Shown: positions 12,904 through 25,062 of the stretch, piece by piece
Layout of the letters: each line of letters begins with the position of its first letter
Numbering within the stretch: the first letter of the stretch is position 1
Assembly: GCA_022835595.1 (NCBI GenBank)
Contig: BQUP01000007.1
Span: 620,001-684,000, forward strand
Length of the DNA: 64,000 bases
Direction: 5' to 3'
Source of the DNA: Cystobasidium ongulense
Taxonomy: Eukaryota; Basidiomycota; Cystobasidiomycetes; Cystobasidiales; Cystobasidiaceae
Notes under the pieces: model-generated
Databases searched by the model: none
What the model saw: the letters and a program-made list of their open reading frames with translations, nothing else
What the model was told of the DNA's origin: nothing
Made by a program: the position numbers and the translations under genes

Positions 12904-14556
12904 TTACGATTCCTGCACGTGAGCTGAATGAAATTCGACTCACACGCTTGAAGAAAGTTTGTATCAACTCATATTCAAACTTAATATGGCCTCTGATAGC
13001 ATTTTCCATACTATCAATAACTTCATCGTCTCTACCAGGTAATAGATCCGGTATGAAATCTACAGAATTGTTTTCTCGATCTACAATAAGCTTGAAGTTT
13101 AACGCTTTGCGTTTCTTAAAGTCTGTCATTACGAAATTATAGGTCTTGTCTCCTTCTTGTGGTCTTCGGACGAGTGTCATGCCTGTAAAATCAAGAAGTA
13201 GCTGAATGAGCTCTTCTGAATCGCTTGAGGTGCTTGTAATTGCAGCAGCTGGTACGCTAGGGGTGTTTCTGACATGAGATGCACTGGGTTGCGAGGCTAG
13301 TGACTGTAACTTCTTGGACTGTTCGACTTCGAAAGCTAGCTCTTTTTCGAGTTGAGCAGCTACATTGGCGATTATAGGAGTTTAGCGTTCAAGCAGTGCG
13401 GGCCATAAGAGACAACTATACTACTCACATCTAGATACCATCTCCTCATTCTCTGCGAGCAGCTTCTGACGTTCTTTCTCCCACCGATGCTTCAAATTGT
13501 TTTCCAAACGCTCAATGTCTGCCTCCCATTGTTTTTTCAACGACTTCTTCTCCTTCTTTAGTTGTTGTGCATCCTCCGTCAATGCCATTACTTCTTCGCC
13601 TAATTCCTGCACTTTCGCCTTAAGCTCTTCGTTCTCTTCCCGCAAGAGTGCCTCGTCTTCTCTTAATATCCGTAAGGAAGCTTCGGCTTTACTTGTCGAT
13701 CCTCTCGAAGTTCCGTTATTATCGGTAGACATGTCCATCGTCTCATCTTCTCTTCCGGATGCAGTCTCGCGCATAGGTTGTGCTATATCATTACCGCCCT
13801 CATGATTTTCTGATAGCGTAGCTACTTCCTCCTTCAGCGCATCGGCTTGATTTCGCAACTCCTCGTTTTCTTTTGCGTAGGTCGAGACTTGCTTTCGAAG
13901 AGCTGCGGGGCACAATGCTTGTAAGTATAAGGTCAGCATTACTATTTCGATTGAGACTTTACCCTCAAGTCTCCCAACATTGTGAGTTTGAGCCTCTCGC
14001 AAGGTGGCCTCTGGCCCAGTTTCTCGAAGTTCTTGCAATGTTTGATACGCTTCTCGAATAGCTTGATGATTCGCCTGCAATAGCACACAGATGTACAAAC
14101 CGTCAATCATTCAGCCTGTTCTAGTCGGCCCTTAAGGCCATACTCACTTGCGTCTCCTCAAATCGCGCCTGTAGATCCGCATGTTCCTGCAGTAGACCTC
14201 TTTCTTGTCCTCCCGAGATCCGTCGCAGCACCTTTTCTGAGGTCTTCTTGGTTGATTGCGAAGATGAAGAAGGCTTGCTCTTACTTCCTGACGCTATAGG
14301 TGCGCTGTCCATTTCTTCCTGTACTTCTGTGCCGTTATCTTGGTCTCTGAGCTTTGTTGTTTGTGGCGGTCGACGAGCTTGAAGCTTTCTTACTTTGCTG
14401 GAGGATGCCTAATGGGTGAGCAGAGGGGAGCTTGTCAGCTACGTGTCTTACTGGAAGGTGTCCATTATCGACATCGTACTCTTTCTGCTCTCTCGTCACC
14501 TTCATGCTCATCGTGACTCCCACTACCTGATCGCCGACGTTCAATGTCTGCCGCAT
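12904..14556 (-). CDS. Csm1/Pcs1-like monopolin (kinetochore) subunit
   Basis: Likely kinetochore-associated coiled-coil protein of the Csm1/Pcs1 family, which clamps or crosslinks kinetochore components. Exons in transcript order: 14452-14556, 14148-14408, 13963-14074, 13429-13902, 12944-13359, 12904-12912; phases agree, about 458 residues. A low-complexity Ser/Lys N-terminus is followed by a long charged coiled coil (for example LREENEELKAKVQELGEEV) and a C-terminal globular domain (GMTLVRRPQEGDKTYNF ... LNFKLIVDRENNSVDFIPDL ... IRGHIKFEYELIQTFFKR) resembling the RWD-like Csm1 fold. The last exon would be only 9 nt (Glu-Ser-stop); reading through the donor instead ends at 12893. The N-terminal exon is uncertain: another ATG lies at 14608 in a different frame. 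The family call rests on domain order and appearance, not on a search. Confidence 0.68.
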
Positions 14557-15470
14557 GACCGACAGCGGTGGAGGTGAATCTGCTACGTTTGCTGATATTG
14601 CCAGCCATGATCAGGTATGCTTGAGCGTCCTTCAGCGCTTCCTGTTGTCTCTGCCGGGCTGACTGTTCGTGCTGTTGCTCCTGTTGCTTCCAGCTTGCAT
14701 GTGTGTTGGCCAGAAGGTGGCCCTTGTTTGCAGACTTGGCTAGGAGTGGGCTAGAAAGACTGGAGAAGGTCTGTGATGCTCGCAGCGCAGGAACGGGCAG
14801 GGCTAGAATGGTAGTCCGGTCAAGCTAAAGGAAGCCTTGATGAACAGGTTGGAGCGCGGAGAAAGTCCGCTTGAACAAAAAAACTCATGTTTTCCGTATT
14901 GAAGCGCGCGTGCCTCCGAGAATGTCGATAATAGGTCTATCTGTACGATACTTGGGCGTCTATATCAAGCTCTGAGAATGCCTGAAAGGCTCAGAAGGCG
15001 AAGATCAGTTTGCCTCGGTGTACCTAGTATATCACGTGACATTTTATGGCTTGGAACAAGTCCTTCATCTGGACGGTATCAAGGCCAGAAGGTATTTACG
15101 AGGCTTGCATAGCAATTCTATGATTGAGAGACCCTCGTGGCATGCACTGAAGGTAGTCTAATCGGCATACATTACAGTCGGTAAATAACTTGAGTATGCA
15201 AAAACTCAGCGCGGTAAGTTTAAAAGCTCGATTACAATCTTGTTCCCAGCATTAACAAATTTGCTAATCTTGGACGTTGCCCTCAGCTCAGCTGGTTAGA
15301 GTGGATTTTGACGGAATTATGCATTTCCAAAGTGGACCAGAGAGCTTGAAGATTCATGCCAGCGGCTATATAGAATCTTAACAAATGCTTTGACTACTTT
15401 GCTTGCCAATGTAGTGCAGGGTGCCTTTTAAGCGTCTTGTACTGTATTTGCCTGCATATGTACTAGTATA
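14557..15470. other. Intergenic stretch, no supported gene
   Basis: Upstream region of the monopolin gene and beyond. Reading frames are short and not conserved in appearance. A tRNA A-box-like run occurs near 15285-15305 but no matching B box or cloverleaf follows, so no RNA gene is called. Confidence 0.5.
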
Positions 15471-15499
15471 CCAGTCGTCATCCAAGCACGTTGGCAAGC

Positions 15500-18400
15500 T
15501 TTTAAGGCAGATTTAGTATCCCTAACCTATCTATGAAGTGCATTGATACTCTCCTGAGCTGATCCAACGACATTGGGAAATTTCTTGTGATAGACAGACT
15601 GTCAATGTTGTGAATGTTTGTCAATGTTAAAGTCCGGACTTTTGGACATTCTGCCAACAGATCTTGAAGAAGCTTGAAGTGGTTGACTAATATATGTGAT
15701 GTAATACCAAGATCTATAGAGACGCCGCTTCTGTGGTTTATGACCATGGACAAGCGAATACGTGACTTCCGAGAAAGATGCGCGGTCGTGTAGATTCAAG
15801 TCACGTGATGTGTTTATCGTGGACATTTGGAACTCTACTGGACCCTGGATACCTTACGGAACGACTCTGCTGGAAGCTCCACAGTAGGCTTGGCATCCCT
15901 AATGATGATATGTTACGCTAAGGCTGGTTCTCGGAACTAAATCGATGCTTGGGAAATTCAAATCGAAGACCGGCCGTAGGAAAGCCTAGCACGGGGATTT
16001 TTGAACGGGCTGGTTAGTAGCTTCTAACCGTTGCTAGTAATTGGACTAATCGTCTAACTGCACTACAACTTCGAGTTTCCAGAACCGGAATCAGTAGGCC
16101 CGCAAACACTAAGTTTATCAATTCGAGCATATAAGAGACGACTGATAGCCCTAGACCAGCTCTCCTGCCCCATTCCCGATTTTGAAAAGGACCTGTCGAC
16201 GCGTTTATAGTCAGAAAATGATACTACTCGATGATATGGCTTCGAAAGGCAACCAGGGCCGCTTGGCAGCACTTTGAGCATTTACTCAATACACCTAGAG
16301 CAAGCGAGTGTGCGCTCCAGATATCTCTCACAAGTAAGGCATTTGTGCTTGGTTAAGACAGGGTTCGATGGTAGTTTGACCATTATGGAGTTTCAACCTC
16401 GGGCAAAAGCCAGACTCGATTTCCGAAATTATCAAGAGGGCCTTGAGCAACAGCTGGTACTATCTATGTTATGCGTTTGATCAATCTGGAACTGTCCGAC
16501 TCTGCATGTCAATCCCAGGTGTCTTCTGGCATCCCTTAACGTAAAAGCCCAGGTGGCCATCGGTACACCAGTCCAGCAACAGACGTACTATCCACCTAGG
16601 AAGCCATTTTTCGTTGTATTTTCAGACCATTGAGGGCCGTAAAAGCTATATTGAGTTGATTCAAAATCATCGGGAAACTTCGCCTAATATCTTGAATCCG
16701 GACCCAAGTTCGGGTCCGGACGTTAACGTATGTCAAGACTTCGTTGCTAGAACGGACTCGGTGTAGATTTGAGTACTTCAGTACGTTCCTACATCTCTCA
16801 CGGAGCGTATACAAACAATGAGCAAAAAACGAGGCCTTTGTAAGAGCGAAACTTCAGATATGACCGAAGCATAACGCTATCGTGCTATATCAGCTGTAAA
16901 GTCGCTGCTGCACAGGGAATGTGTGGGAAGCATGTTAGATTTATTCTGGTTAGTCCGGCTACATTGCGCACTATACTTTATCATTCATGGGGAATCTTCA
17001 GAACAGAAAGCCCGCTTAAGCTATGCTGTAAAGTCCACGAGGACCGTCACGTGCGCACCTTGGATTCGGCTGTATCTTCGTACCAGTATCAAAGGAGGAA
17101 TGTGAGAGAGGAAAGCAGCACACAGAAAGCATACTGACCTACTCAATTGTCATATTCCGAGTTTTGAAGTCTGTAAGCCTGTGTTCGGAAGTTAGCGAAA
17201 ATCACAAGGTTGGGCTCTGACCGCGTTGTTAGCGACGGACGTTAGCGAACAGGAATTACGAATGGCACAGGAAGGGTGATTTAGAGACCTCACCTATCAA
17301 AGAAGCCACATGGACGCTGAATGGTAAATCTAGATCAGTCCTCTTGTCCCCGTCCCTGTTTCTGTGACGGACTCGTGGCGACGTGCGCAAGGTATGCCTA
17401 AGAATTAGTACCATTCAGCAATACGATTACGAGGGAGGCAGCGGAGACCGCTTGAGAGGATTCGGGACGTCCAGTACACTTAAAGCAAATGATTGGGACT
17501 TCAGACTATCTCTTACTGACTTCTAGCACAGTTTTGATGCCTGAGTCGGACAAGTTAGCTTGCCAATTATGGGGTTTCAACTTGGCCACAATCCCAGACC
17601 TAATTTCCGAAGTCATCAATAGAGCTTTGATGAACAGCTTGTCTGATTGATGGAATGTATATGACTGCTGGAGTATTGTCTGTATCTCCGTATATGTCTC
17701 TCATGCTTCTGGCCATCTAGATGGTAAAAGCTCAGATCTCGCATTTGTACGCCGGTCACGGACGAGACTTGCTAGTCACCTAAAAGTCAGTCTTTACATG
17801 TTCTGTTCCATAATAAAACATATAGAGATCTATACTGGCCCAATCCAAAGAAGTTCGGAAATTAATTCTAATATCTTGAATCCGGACGGATATGGGTTTT
17901 GACAGATTTCAAACTCCTCTTCTGGACACGATTGGGGAGAAAGCCAAACGAACCGATACGTTCAAATAGCTCTTTTGGAGTAGAGAGATTTGACCAGATA
18001 TGCACGAGGCTTTGTAAGAGTGAGCCAGGCAGATATCCGCGTTTCAAGGATAACGCTGATGGTGATCGGCCTCTTCGGAACTGATGACAGTTCGTATGGA
18101 AGATTCCAAGTTATTGTAGATACTTCAGCCACTGTTCTACTCTCAAACTGTTGGTCCAAATAGAATCTGTGGAAGTGGAAGCCCGGTTGAGCTATACTGA
18201 GAAAACCGTTACCTACCTGTGCTGGTAGCGATTTGATTTCGGCTGTACTTGAATATTAATCTTGATGATTATTAAACTTGAAGGAAGGATGTGAGAGATC
18301 TAAGCAACACACATTCTGGTGACCACCCATATCTATTAGCCGATAGGATGGCTCTAGTGCCTACAAGACCATTTTCGGAAATTTCAGTACAAAATCACTT
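15500..18400 (-). repeat. Three decayed tandem copies of a ~1.1-1.2 kb unit (ex-gene family)
   Basis: Several scattered landmarks recur at a constant spacing. One pair of copies is offset by about 1,180 bp: the run around 16381 recurs near 17563, aatatcttgaatccgga at about 16686 recurs near 17870, ctttgtaagag near 16837 recurs near 18010, and a gtgagag motif near 17100 recurs near 18287. A third, more diverged copy lies about 1.1 kb further left: the run at 15552 resembles that at 16653. On the minus strand the copies keep broken, similar peptides (RNFPMSLDQLRR, RRSFPMILNQL, RINFRTSLDW) after a segment like CPKVRTLTL, which looks leucine-rich, as in F-box/LRR proteins. Stops interrupt every frame, so I read this as an eroded tandem gene family. 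What the parent gene did is not known. Confidence 0.6.
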
Positions 18401-19269
18401 AGTCGGGTTCGTACCGCCTGTTAGCGACTTTAACGTAGGCATACAATTTCTTCCCGAAATGGGATAAGTGGATTGCTCAGATTGCTCGACCATCTCGCAA
18501 GACCAGTGTGTCTCATTGGCACTATTTAGCGAAAGCTCTGGATATTGTGGTGGCCTTGAGAGCAGATCGCAGTGCAGACCATCGTCGAGATCTGCACGAT
18601 CCTTGGTATCACGTTGCAAGCCATCAGCTGAATATTTAGCGTTGTCCAGACATCTTGTTGGCCAGTGTGCTGCAACAGCAGTCATTGGGCTTCATGGTGG
18701 AAAAGCAGGTGTCCGTAGCATTGAAGGCAAACGCGCTATGCATGAGTCGGCATGTACGATACATCACCTTGTAATTTATTAAAGCACGTGCGCTGTCAAA
18801 TGCCAAACGCGAACTCGAGAGTGCGAGCTTTTCCCAGTCCCAGCAGCCATTCAGCGGGTCCCATTAGTTACAGCACGTCCAGGCGTACGGTGCAGTATGA
18901 AGTCGCTCGTCGTGGGCAGGACACCTGGTGTACAGTAGACGAGAGAGAGCCTCGCATTCCTGCACAAGCCAAGAAGGAGGGCAAAAGGGAAAGTCGATTG
19001 GGGGCACGCGTTTTTCCAACACCCGTCCTCGTATCGAGAGGCATGCAGGATCTGCCACTTTACACCTTGCTTTTCTCTTTCCACATCCAAACTCATACAC
19101 ACACTCAATAGCGCTGCATTGATTGCACGCTCACATACACACTCACTAGGACACCGGACTGTCCTTATCCCACTCTCTCTCTGCTGGTCTTTCAGATAGT
19201 TCACTCGTCGGTTCACGCATAATTACAACAAGCCACCTCTCGAGAGCAGCGCATATACCTTCAACAAGG
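18401..19269. other. Intergenic, upstream region of esterase 1
   Basis: No supported gene. The last 200 bp are rich in CACA/CTCT tracts (for example around 19095-19180), as often seen in fungal 5' leaders. Short open frames on both strands show no family features. Confidence 0.4.
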
Positions 19270-21093
19270 ATGCTCTCAACACTCTCCTACCTCGCGCTGG
19301 CAACAGCTGCAGTCCTATCACCGTCCCTCGTACAAGCCAAGTACGAGTGCGACACCTCGCTCGGCAACTACTATCCCTACTGTGTCAATGTGCCCGATGG
19401 CGCTTCGAGCTCTGACAAGCTGCCTACCATTGTCTTCCTGTCGGGCTCGGGAGCAAGAGGGCCTGCTTCGAATGTGAAGGGTTTGGTGAGTGCCTTCTCT
19501 TCGTCTGTCACTATACTCTATCATCGTCCCTTCTTTCCTTCACTCTCGAGACGTGTCACGTCGCCTTCCTTGTCGCTGCATAACTCCGCCTCACTTGTGC
19601 CAGGCAAAGTGCAAGCGACAGGCTAGACAAGCAGCAGCCGTCCCCGACACACCCACATGCAGCCTCTAGGCACAGCTGTCTGCTCACAACGCGTTCATGC
19701 TCGCATCCACGCGTCTCTATGCCCTCCTCCGTTCCCTCCCTCCGATCATCACGACGACGCCACGAAGGATAGAATGCACGACTGAACTCTTTTCTTTTCT
19801 ATTGACTCACAGTCCGGTTATGATGGCTTTGGAAAGCTCATCAACGAATACCTCTCCGGTAACAAAGGCGAAGCTCAGACCATGGCCGCCGAGAAGTTCG
19901 TTACTGGTGAGTTTTGACAGCATAGCCTTTCCGAGTGGCATGTTCACCTTGTATCCCTTGGGCTGCAAATGCTCACATGATTCCCATCTCCCCAGTCATT
20001 CCCATCTCTCCTCAAAATGACAACGGTCAGGAAGTTCGCCATTGGTGGCCCGAGAAGCTAGATGATGTCTATTCATCTTTGAAATCCAAAGGTTATCCTA
20101 TTGATTGGGATCAACTCCATCTTTCTGGCTATTCTATGGGTGGACGTGGTACATGGAGAAATGCTGTAGCAAGACCTGATGTGAGTTTGTCTACTTGTGC
20201 CTTGTCAAAGTAAAATCATTGCTGAATGGTGTTGTATGCACATTCAGTTATACGCTTCTCTCGCACCTTCAGCAGGAGCAGCTGAAAAAGCAGGAGATGG
20301 AACACTATCACAACAAAAAGCAGATTCAGTTTTCGACAAGCTTGATTTGATTAAAAACATTCCAGTTATGCAATTTGCAGGAAGTAGTGATTCAACTGCA
20401 GGAGGAGATCCACCTAAATCAACAGAAGCTCAACTAAAAAAGATTGGAAATAGTTTGGCTTCGTTGGTCATGGAAAGTACTGATCATTCTGGAATGAGCA
20501 TTATTCCTTTTGATACTACTCTCATGAACTGGATGCTGAAGCAAAAGAAGAGTGGTTCGTCATCGTCTTCTTCGTCGGACGTAGGCGACTCTACTAGCTC
20601 CAATGACAACAATGAATCGGAAAGCACATCATCCAAGAAAGCTAGTATAACAAAGACTAGATCTTCATCCGGATCTACCAAGACTTCTTCCGCTGGAACA
20701 TCGAGACATACACAACAAGTCAAGGTTGTTGATACCGGTTCTTCAGGTGATACTATCTCAAACTCTGGCTCTGGATCCTCTACATCAGGCAAGAAGAAGT
20801 GCACATCATCAGCATCCGCTCGTCGTCGTCGTGCCAAGAGAGCAGCAATGCTAGAGGAAGGATATGCATTCGCACATCCAGGTCCCGTTAGACGGGGTGT
20901 TTATGAAGCTACCCCTTCGGCACCAATGATCAAGAAGAGAAGTCTCACACTAGCTGATATTATCAAGAGCTCATCACAACAACTTTCAAATGAAAAGACT
21001 AAAACTTTGTTGGAAAGCAATGTTAAAGCACATGCTAATAATCAGGCTAGATCTCATACATCTACTAAATTCGGTAGAAGATTATCGAGATAA
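19270..21093 (+). CDS. Secreted alpha/beta-hydrolase (esterase-like), copy 1
   Basis: Probable secreted serine esterase. Exons 19270-19485, 19813-19906, 19996-20180, 20248-21093; phases agree, 446 residues. A signal peptide is visible (MLSTLSYLALATAAVLSPS, cleavage likely after VQA). Next comes ECDTSLGNYYPYCVNVPDG, a beta-strand/oxyanion region LPTIVFLSGSGARG, then the nucleophile elbow GYSMGG (Ser in the G-x-S-x-G pattern). A candidate catalytic His lies in ESTDHSGM. After about residue 270 the protein becomes a Ser/Thr-rich linker, then a basic region with RRRRAKR and KKR sites and a short tail. Copy 2 at 22237-23921 has the same exon plan. AATAAA overlaps the stop region at about 21095. 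The substrate cannot be read from sequence; the fold resembles feruloyl/PHB-depolymerase-type esterases. Confidence 0.85.
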
Positions 21094-22236
21094 ATAAAGT
21101 GTGACATGACTTTTTTTGGGGGGAACGAAGGGAATCTTGGCGATAACGAAACAATATTCTAGCAGCAAGAACAACAACAACAACAACGACAACGACAACG
21201 ACGACAACAGTGAACCTGGATCTTGACGATTCTGTTTTCAACCCATTTCCAAGAGTGCAAAGCCCTCATCCACATCTACATTTTACACCTGTCAATCAGC
21301 CTTTTCTCAAGGACAAAGTGCAGCATCAGAATGAGCTGGACTCATTCATGTAGCACGTCAGGGACTTGAGGACCTGCTTTCAAACGGGCATAAAAAGTGT
21401 ATTTTCTCTTTTCTTTCAAAAACCCTGGGTTGAGAATCTTTAAAGCAGTTAATGATAGGAGGGGAGCCTTTTTCTGCTTTTATCTTTATATTGTTGAATA
21501 GCTAGACTATTATTTATGCGAGGACTGGTATTTTGAGCTTTCCTTTTCAGTCAGTGTTACATCCATGACGGTAATTCCACATTCATTATTTCCGATTCTC
21601 AAAGAGATGATCGGCCGAACTTGCATTTACACTTTACTTTCTTGGATTGATTTGATTTGACTTTCTTTTTATTCGCTAACGCGTGTACAAGTCAGTAAGG
21701 TGCACCTTGGCCTAAGAGAAGCCTGCTCAAACGAATATCGACATGCCACCTGATTACGGTGCGCCATCGTGCCTGCTCGACGGTGTTCAACCGCCTTCTT
21801 CTTCGGTCTCTTGAGCGGTGGATGCAAAGCAGCAAAGCAAGCAAACCGATGGAGAAGGCATGCATGTTCGGGATACTGTACACCATCTCACACAAGTAAC
21901 CACATGGTGTGGATGTAATATGAGCATGTCCCTCGGTCAATTCAATTCACTTTCAAAAGCCATGCCAGTGCCCTCTCGCGCACGGATAACGAGGACGGGG
22001 CTGCAACGAGCCAAAGCAAAGCAAGATGGATCGATGGACGGAGGATGAGGCTGAGATTGAGATTGACTTGCATCTTGACTCTGTTCCTACTCGTTCTCGC
22101 TCCTTCTGACCTTTTCACTTCCAACCTCATTCTACCACGGACAGCTGGATTGTCCCTTCACCGTCACTCGCTCACTCTCACTGTCGCCATCTCATTCAAC
22201 ACCCATCCAGACAGTTCATTGCTCAATCAACACAAC
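21094..22236. other. Intergenic between the two esterase genes
   Basis: About 1.1 kb without a supported gene: the 3' region of esterase 1 and the upstream region of esterase 2. It includes a short CAA/CGA-type microsatellite at 21169-21210. Confidence 0.45.
21169..21210. repeat. Trinucleotide-type microsatellite (ACA/CGA)
   Basis: A run of AAC/GAC triplets just downstream of the esterase 1 stop codon, in non-coding sequence. Likely in the 3' UTR. Confidence 0.75.
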
Positions 22237-23921
22237 ATGTTCAGCCCTACCACTCTGGCACTCGCAGCTGTCGCAGCACTCGTTGCAACACCCTCCTTCG
22301 TCCATGCCAAGATAGAGTGCGACACCTCCCTAGGCACATTCTATCCCTACTGCATCAACATCCCCGATGGCGCTTCATCCAGCGGGCAGAACTATCCCAC
22401 CATTGTCTTCCTCTCCGGGTCGGGTGCTAGAGGCCCGCCTTCCAAGGTCAGAGAATTGGTGAGCGCTTCCTCCTGTCTGTCTGTCAATCCAGCACTCTCT
22501 CGTCACCCTCGTCCATGGCGAGCTTTGGCCAACTCTCACCCAACAAAGGCAGCCATACAGCATACTATCAACAAAAGCTGGATTGCAATAACTGCAGATG
22601 ATACACCCAATACTGACGACAACTGCATTCTACTCTCTCATTCATTACTATTGGCAGTCCGGCTATGATGGAGACGGAAAGCTCGTCAATCAGTACTACT
22701 CCGGGAACAAAGGTGCAGCCCAGACCATGGCAGCGACAAGGTGAGCAGTGCTTCACAAATACTCTCATACAATTGTTTCTCTACCCTCTCTTTGCCTGAG
22801 CCATTCAATGCCAAGATACCATACTTACAAATGATCCTTCTCACAGATTCGTAGTCGTCACTCCAATCCTACCAAAGTATGCAGACGGTCAAGAACAAAG
22901 ACACTACTTTCCTGAACATTTAGATAAATTATATGCACATTTGAAAAATAAAGGTTATCCTATAGATTGGGATAGACTTCATCTAGGCGGTTATTCAATG
23001 GGTGGTAGAGGAACTTGCAGAAATGGTGTTGCTCGTCCAGAGGTGAGTGACCGAATCTTCTTCCGTACTCGAAAGTCTACAGACGACTTATATCCTCATT
23101 CTCAACTATCTTGTGTTCTTTGAAATTCGCTGCAGCTCTACGCCTCTCTGTCTCCCACAGCAGGCGCATGCGAAGCACCCGGAACCGGTACTCTGTCCCA
23201 ACAAAAGGCCTCATCGACGCTAGACAAAGTTACAGCAATCAAGAATATTCCACTAAGACAGTATGCAGGTAAATGGGATAATACAGTTGGACAATCATCA
23301 CCTAAACAAATGCAAGATGCTTTAGAAAAAGTTGGTGCTACAAATGCTAAATTAATTTGGGTTGATGGTTCACATAATGATATGTCTACAAAACCTTTTA
23401 CTGTTGATAGATTGGAATGGATGCTCAAGCAGAGAAGGGGTGGTGGTACTGTTGAGAACAACGATAACAACGACAACAAGCAAAATGAGGAGAAGCCTAA
23501 AAAGGAAGTACTCAACCCTGATGAGACTGGTAAAGGAAACAACGCTTCTGAAGGAAGATTCATTGTCGATCTCGGAAACGGTGGTAATCAAGAATCCGCT
23601 CCTTCTTCTCCTTCGAATGAATCTCCTTCTTCCGATGCTTCTCCCGCTCCATCTGCATTAGCTTCTCCATCTCCATCAAAAGGAGGCGTATGCAAAAGAC
23701 GACGCAGGAGCAAGAGAAACGCAAAGAGATCAATGGGAGCCTCCACTACCTCGTCTAAACAGAACCTGAAAAGAGGTCTAACATTAGCTGCTATCGTAGC
23801 TAGTGCCGAAAAGAAAGTGGATGATCTACAAAAAAGAACACCTTTGGAAAGCTTGAAAGCTCATGCTGGAAATAGGAGATCTATTCATGGTTCAAAACTC
23901 GGTAGCAAGGTATCTCGGTGA
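22237..23921 (+). CDS. Secreted alpha/beta-hydrolase (esterase-like), copy 2
   Basis: Paralogue of the gene at 19270. Exons 22237-22458, 22658-22740, 22847-23042, 23136-23921; phases agree, 428 residues. Signal peptide MFSPTTLALAAVAALVATPS, then ECDTSLGTFYPYCINIPDG, YPTIVFLSGSGARG and the nucleophile elbow GYSMGGRGT. A candidate acid/His region is WVDGSHNDMS. Intron 1, which follows the KVREL (copy 1: NVKGL) region, is in the same place as in copy 1; intron 2 lies close by but has shifted phase. The C-terminus again carries a Ser/Pro-rich linker, a basic block (KRRRRSKRNAKR) and a tail starting KRGLTLAAIV that resembles copy 1. Exon 3 and the start of exon 4 are notably AT-rich compared with exon 1. 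Probably a secreted enzyme acting on plant or storage polymers, but the substrate is not known. Confidence 0.85.
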
Positions 23922-25062
23922 TTACCCTCTTCCTCCCGATTTGTACATCGAAAGACCTGGCTTCTTTCTCGCGGTTTACACCTGGGCTACATCTTTCGAT
24001 TTTAATTGTAACACTTTCCTTCCATATCGTAGTGTTCATTTGAAGACAACATCACAACGAAGGCTATGTCTCTTTCATCTATCTTTGGGAACGCTATCAT
24101 TCTTCCATCTCACATCTATCACTTCCCAACAACACTATGCAAACCAGGGAAGAATATGGAAATACTTCTTCAGCTTACTATTTCAGTTTCTCTGCTCAAT
24201 CAATTCTATTCCGAATCTCATCCAACCTCCCACTCCACAAACTACTCTCGACGAGTCTGTACTCTTCCGGCGCGAAGCAATCAATCCAAGCATATGGGCT
24301 AGTTCCATGCATGGTTTCTTCTTTCAAGACATCTCAATAGACAAAGTATCTCGGATTACGAGGATTGTTCGGTTGATTCGAATATATCCATTTTCTTTTT
24401 TTTCTCGATTCACTCGAAAGTGACATTCAAGAAGAAATTACGGGGTCCGTGTCGCTGTGCTGCTCTGGCCCAAATCACTATATCAAGCAGAGTCATCCTA
24501 ACAGGAGGATTGGTGTGCGCCATCCATTCTTGTGTTTTCATCAGCTAGTTCTGAAGATATATGGAACTTTTTCTTTGTGCTCGCGTAAATGGTCGGTGGG
24601 AATGTATCTACAGCGGGTCTGTCATTGTGAAACGGAATGGAATGCAAGGAGCTTGTTCTGTTTTGTCTATGGTGTCTACATTGTCTCTTATCTCTGGCGC
24701 AAGTGATATATGGAACACTCTCGGCTTTTGACGCGACTCTGCGGCATACATGGCTCTACCCTGGATTGAGTTGGCCATCTTGCCAGACAAGGTCGGAATA
24801 TGCAGTATGCAATGTCATATAGTCAGCATACGTACTCTTCTGCAGAAGTGTTGCTCAACAGGTCTGAGGAAGAGGCCGAACGCGATCGCGCTGCCATGAA
24901 GCCGTCAATGGACCGCCTGGTCGCTTCTCTTTTCGACCACAAGAGCACCAGCAGCATTACCGGCAAGAGCAGCGGCTACCGAGAGTAGCTCAACAACACA
25001 CGCGCGCACGTTGGGCGGGGCTGGCTGTCTGGGGCTTGCAGAGCAGAGCGAGCGACGGCCAC
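23922..25062. other. Intergenic between esterase 2 and COG2
   Basis: About 1.1 kb. An open frame continues in another phase from 23863 to 24423, but it overlaps the end of esterase 2 and has no family features. I see no supported gene. Confidence 0.45.

Noticed and set aside
15276-15350. tRNA-like sequence (A-box-like CAGCTCAGCTGGTTAGAG)
   Set aside because: No B box (GGTTCRANNCC) at the right distance and no acceptor stem pairing seen; at most a fragment.
23863-24423. 186-residue plus-strand frame overlapping the end of esterase 2
   Set aside because: It is in another phase of the esterase gene and then runs into its 3' flank; no signal of coding.
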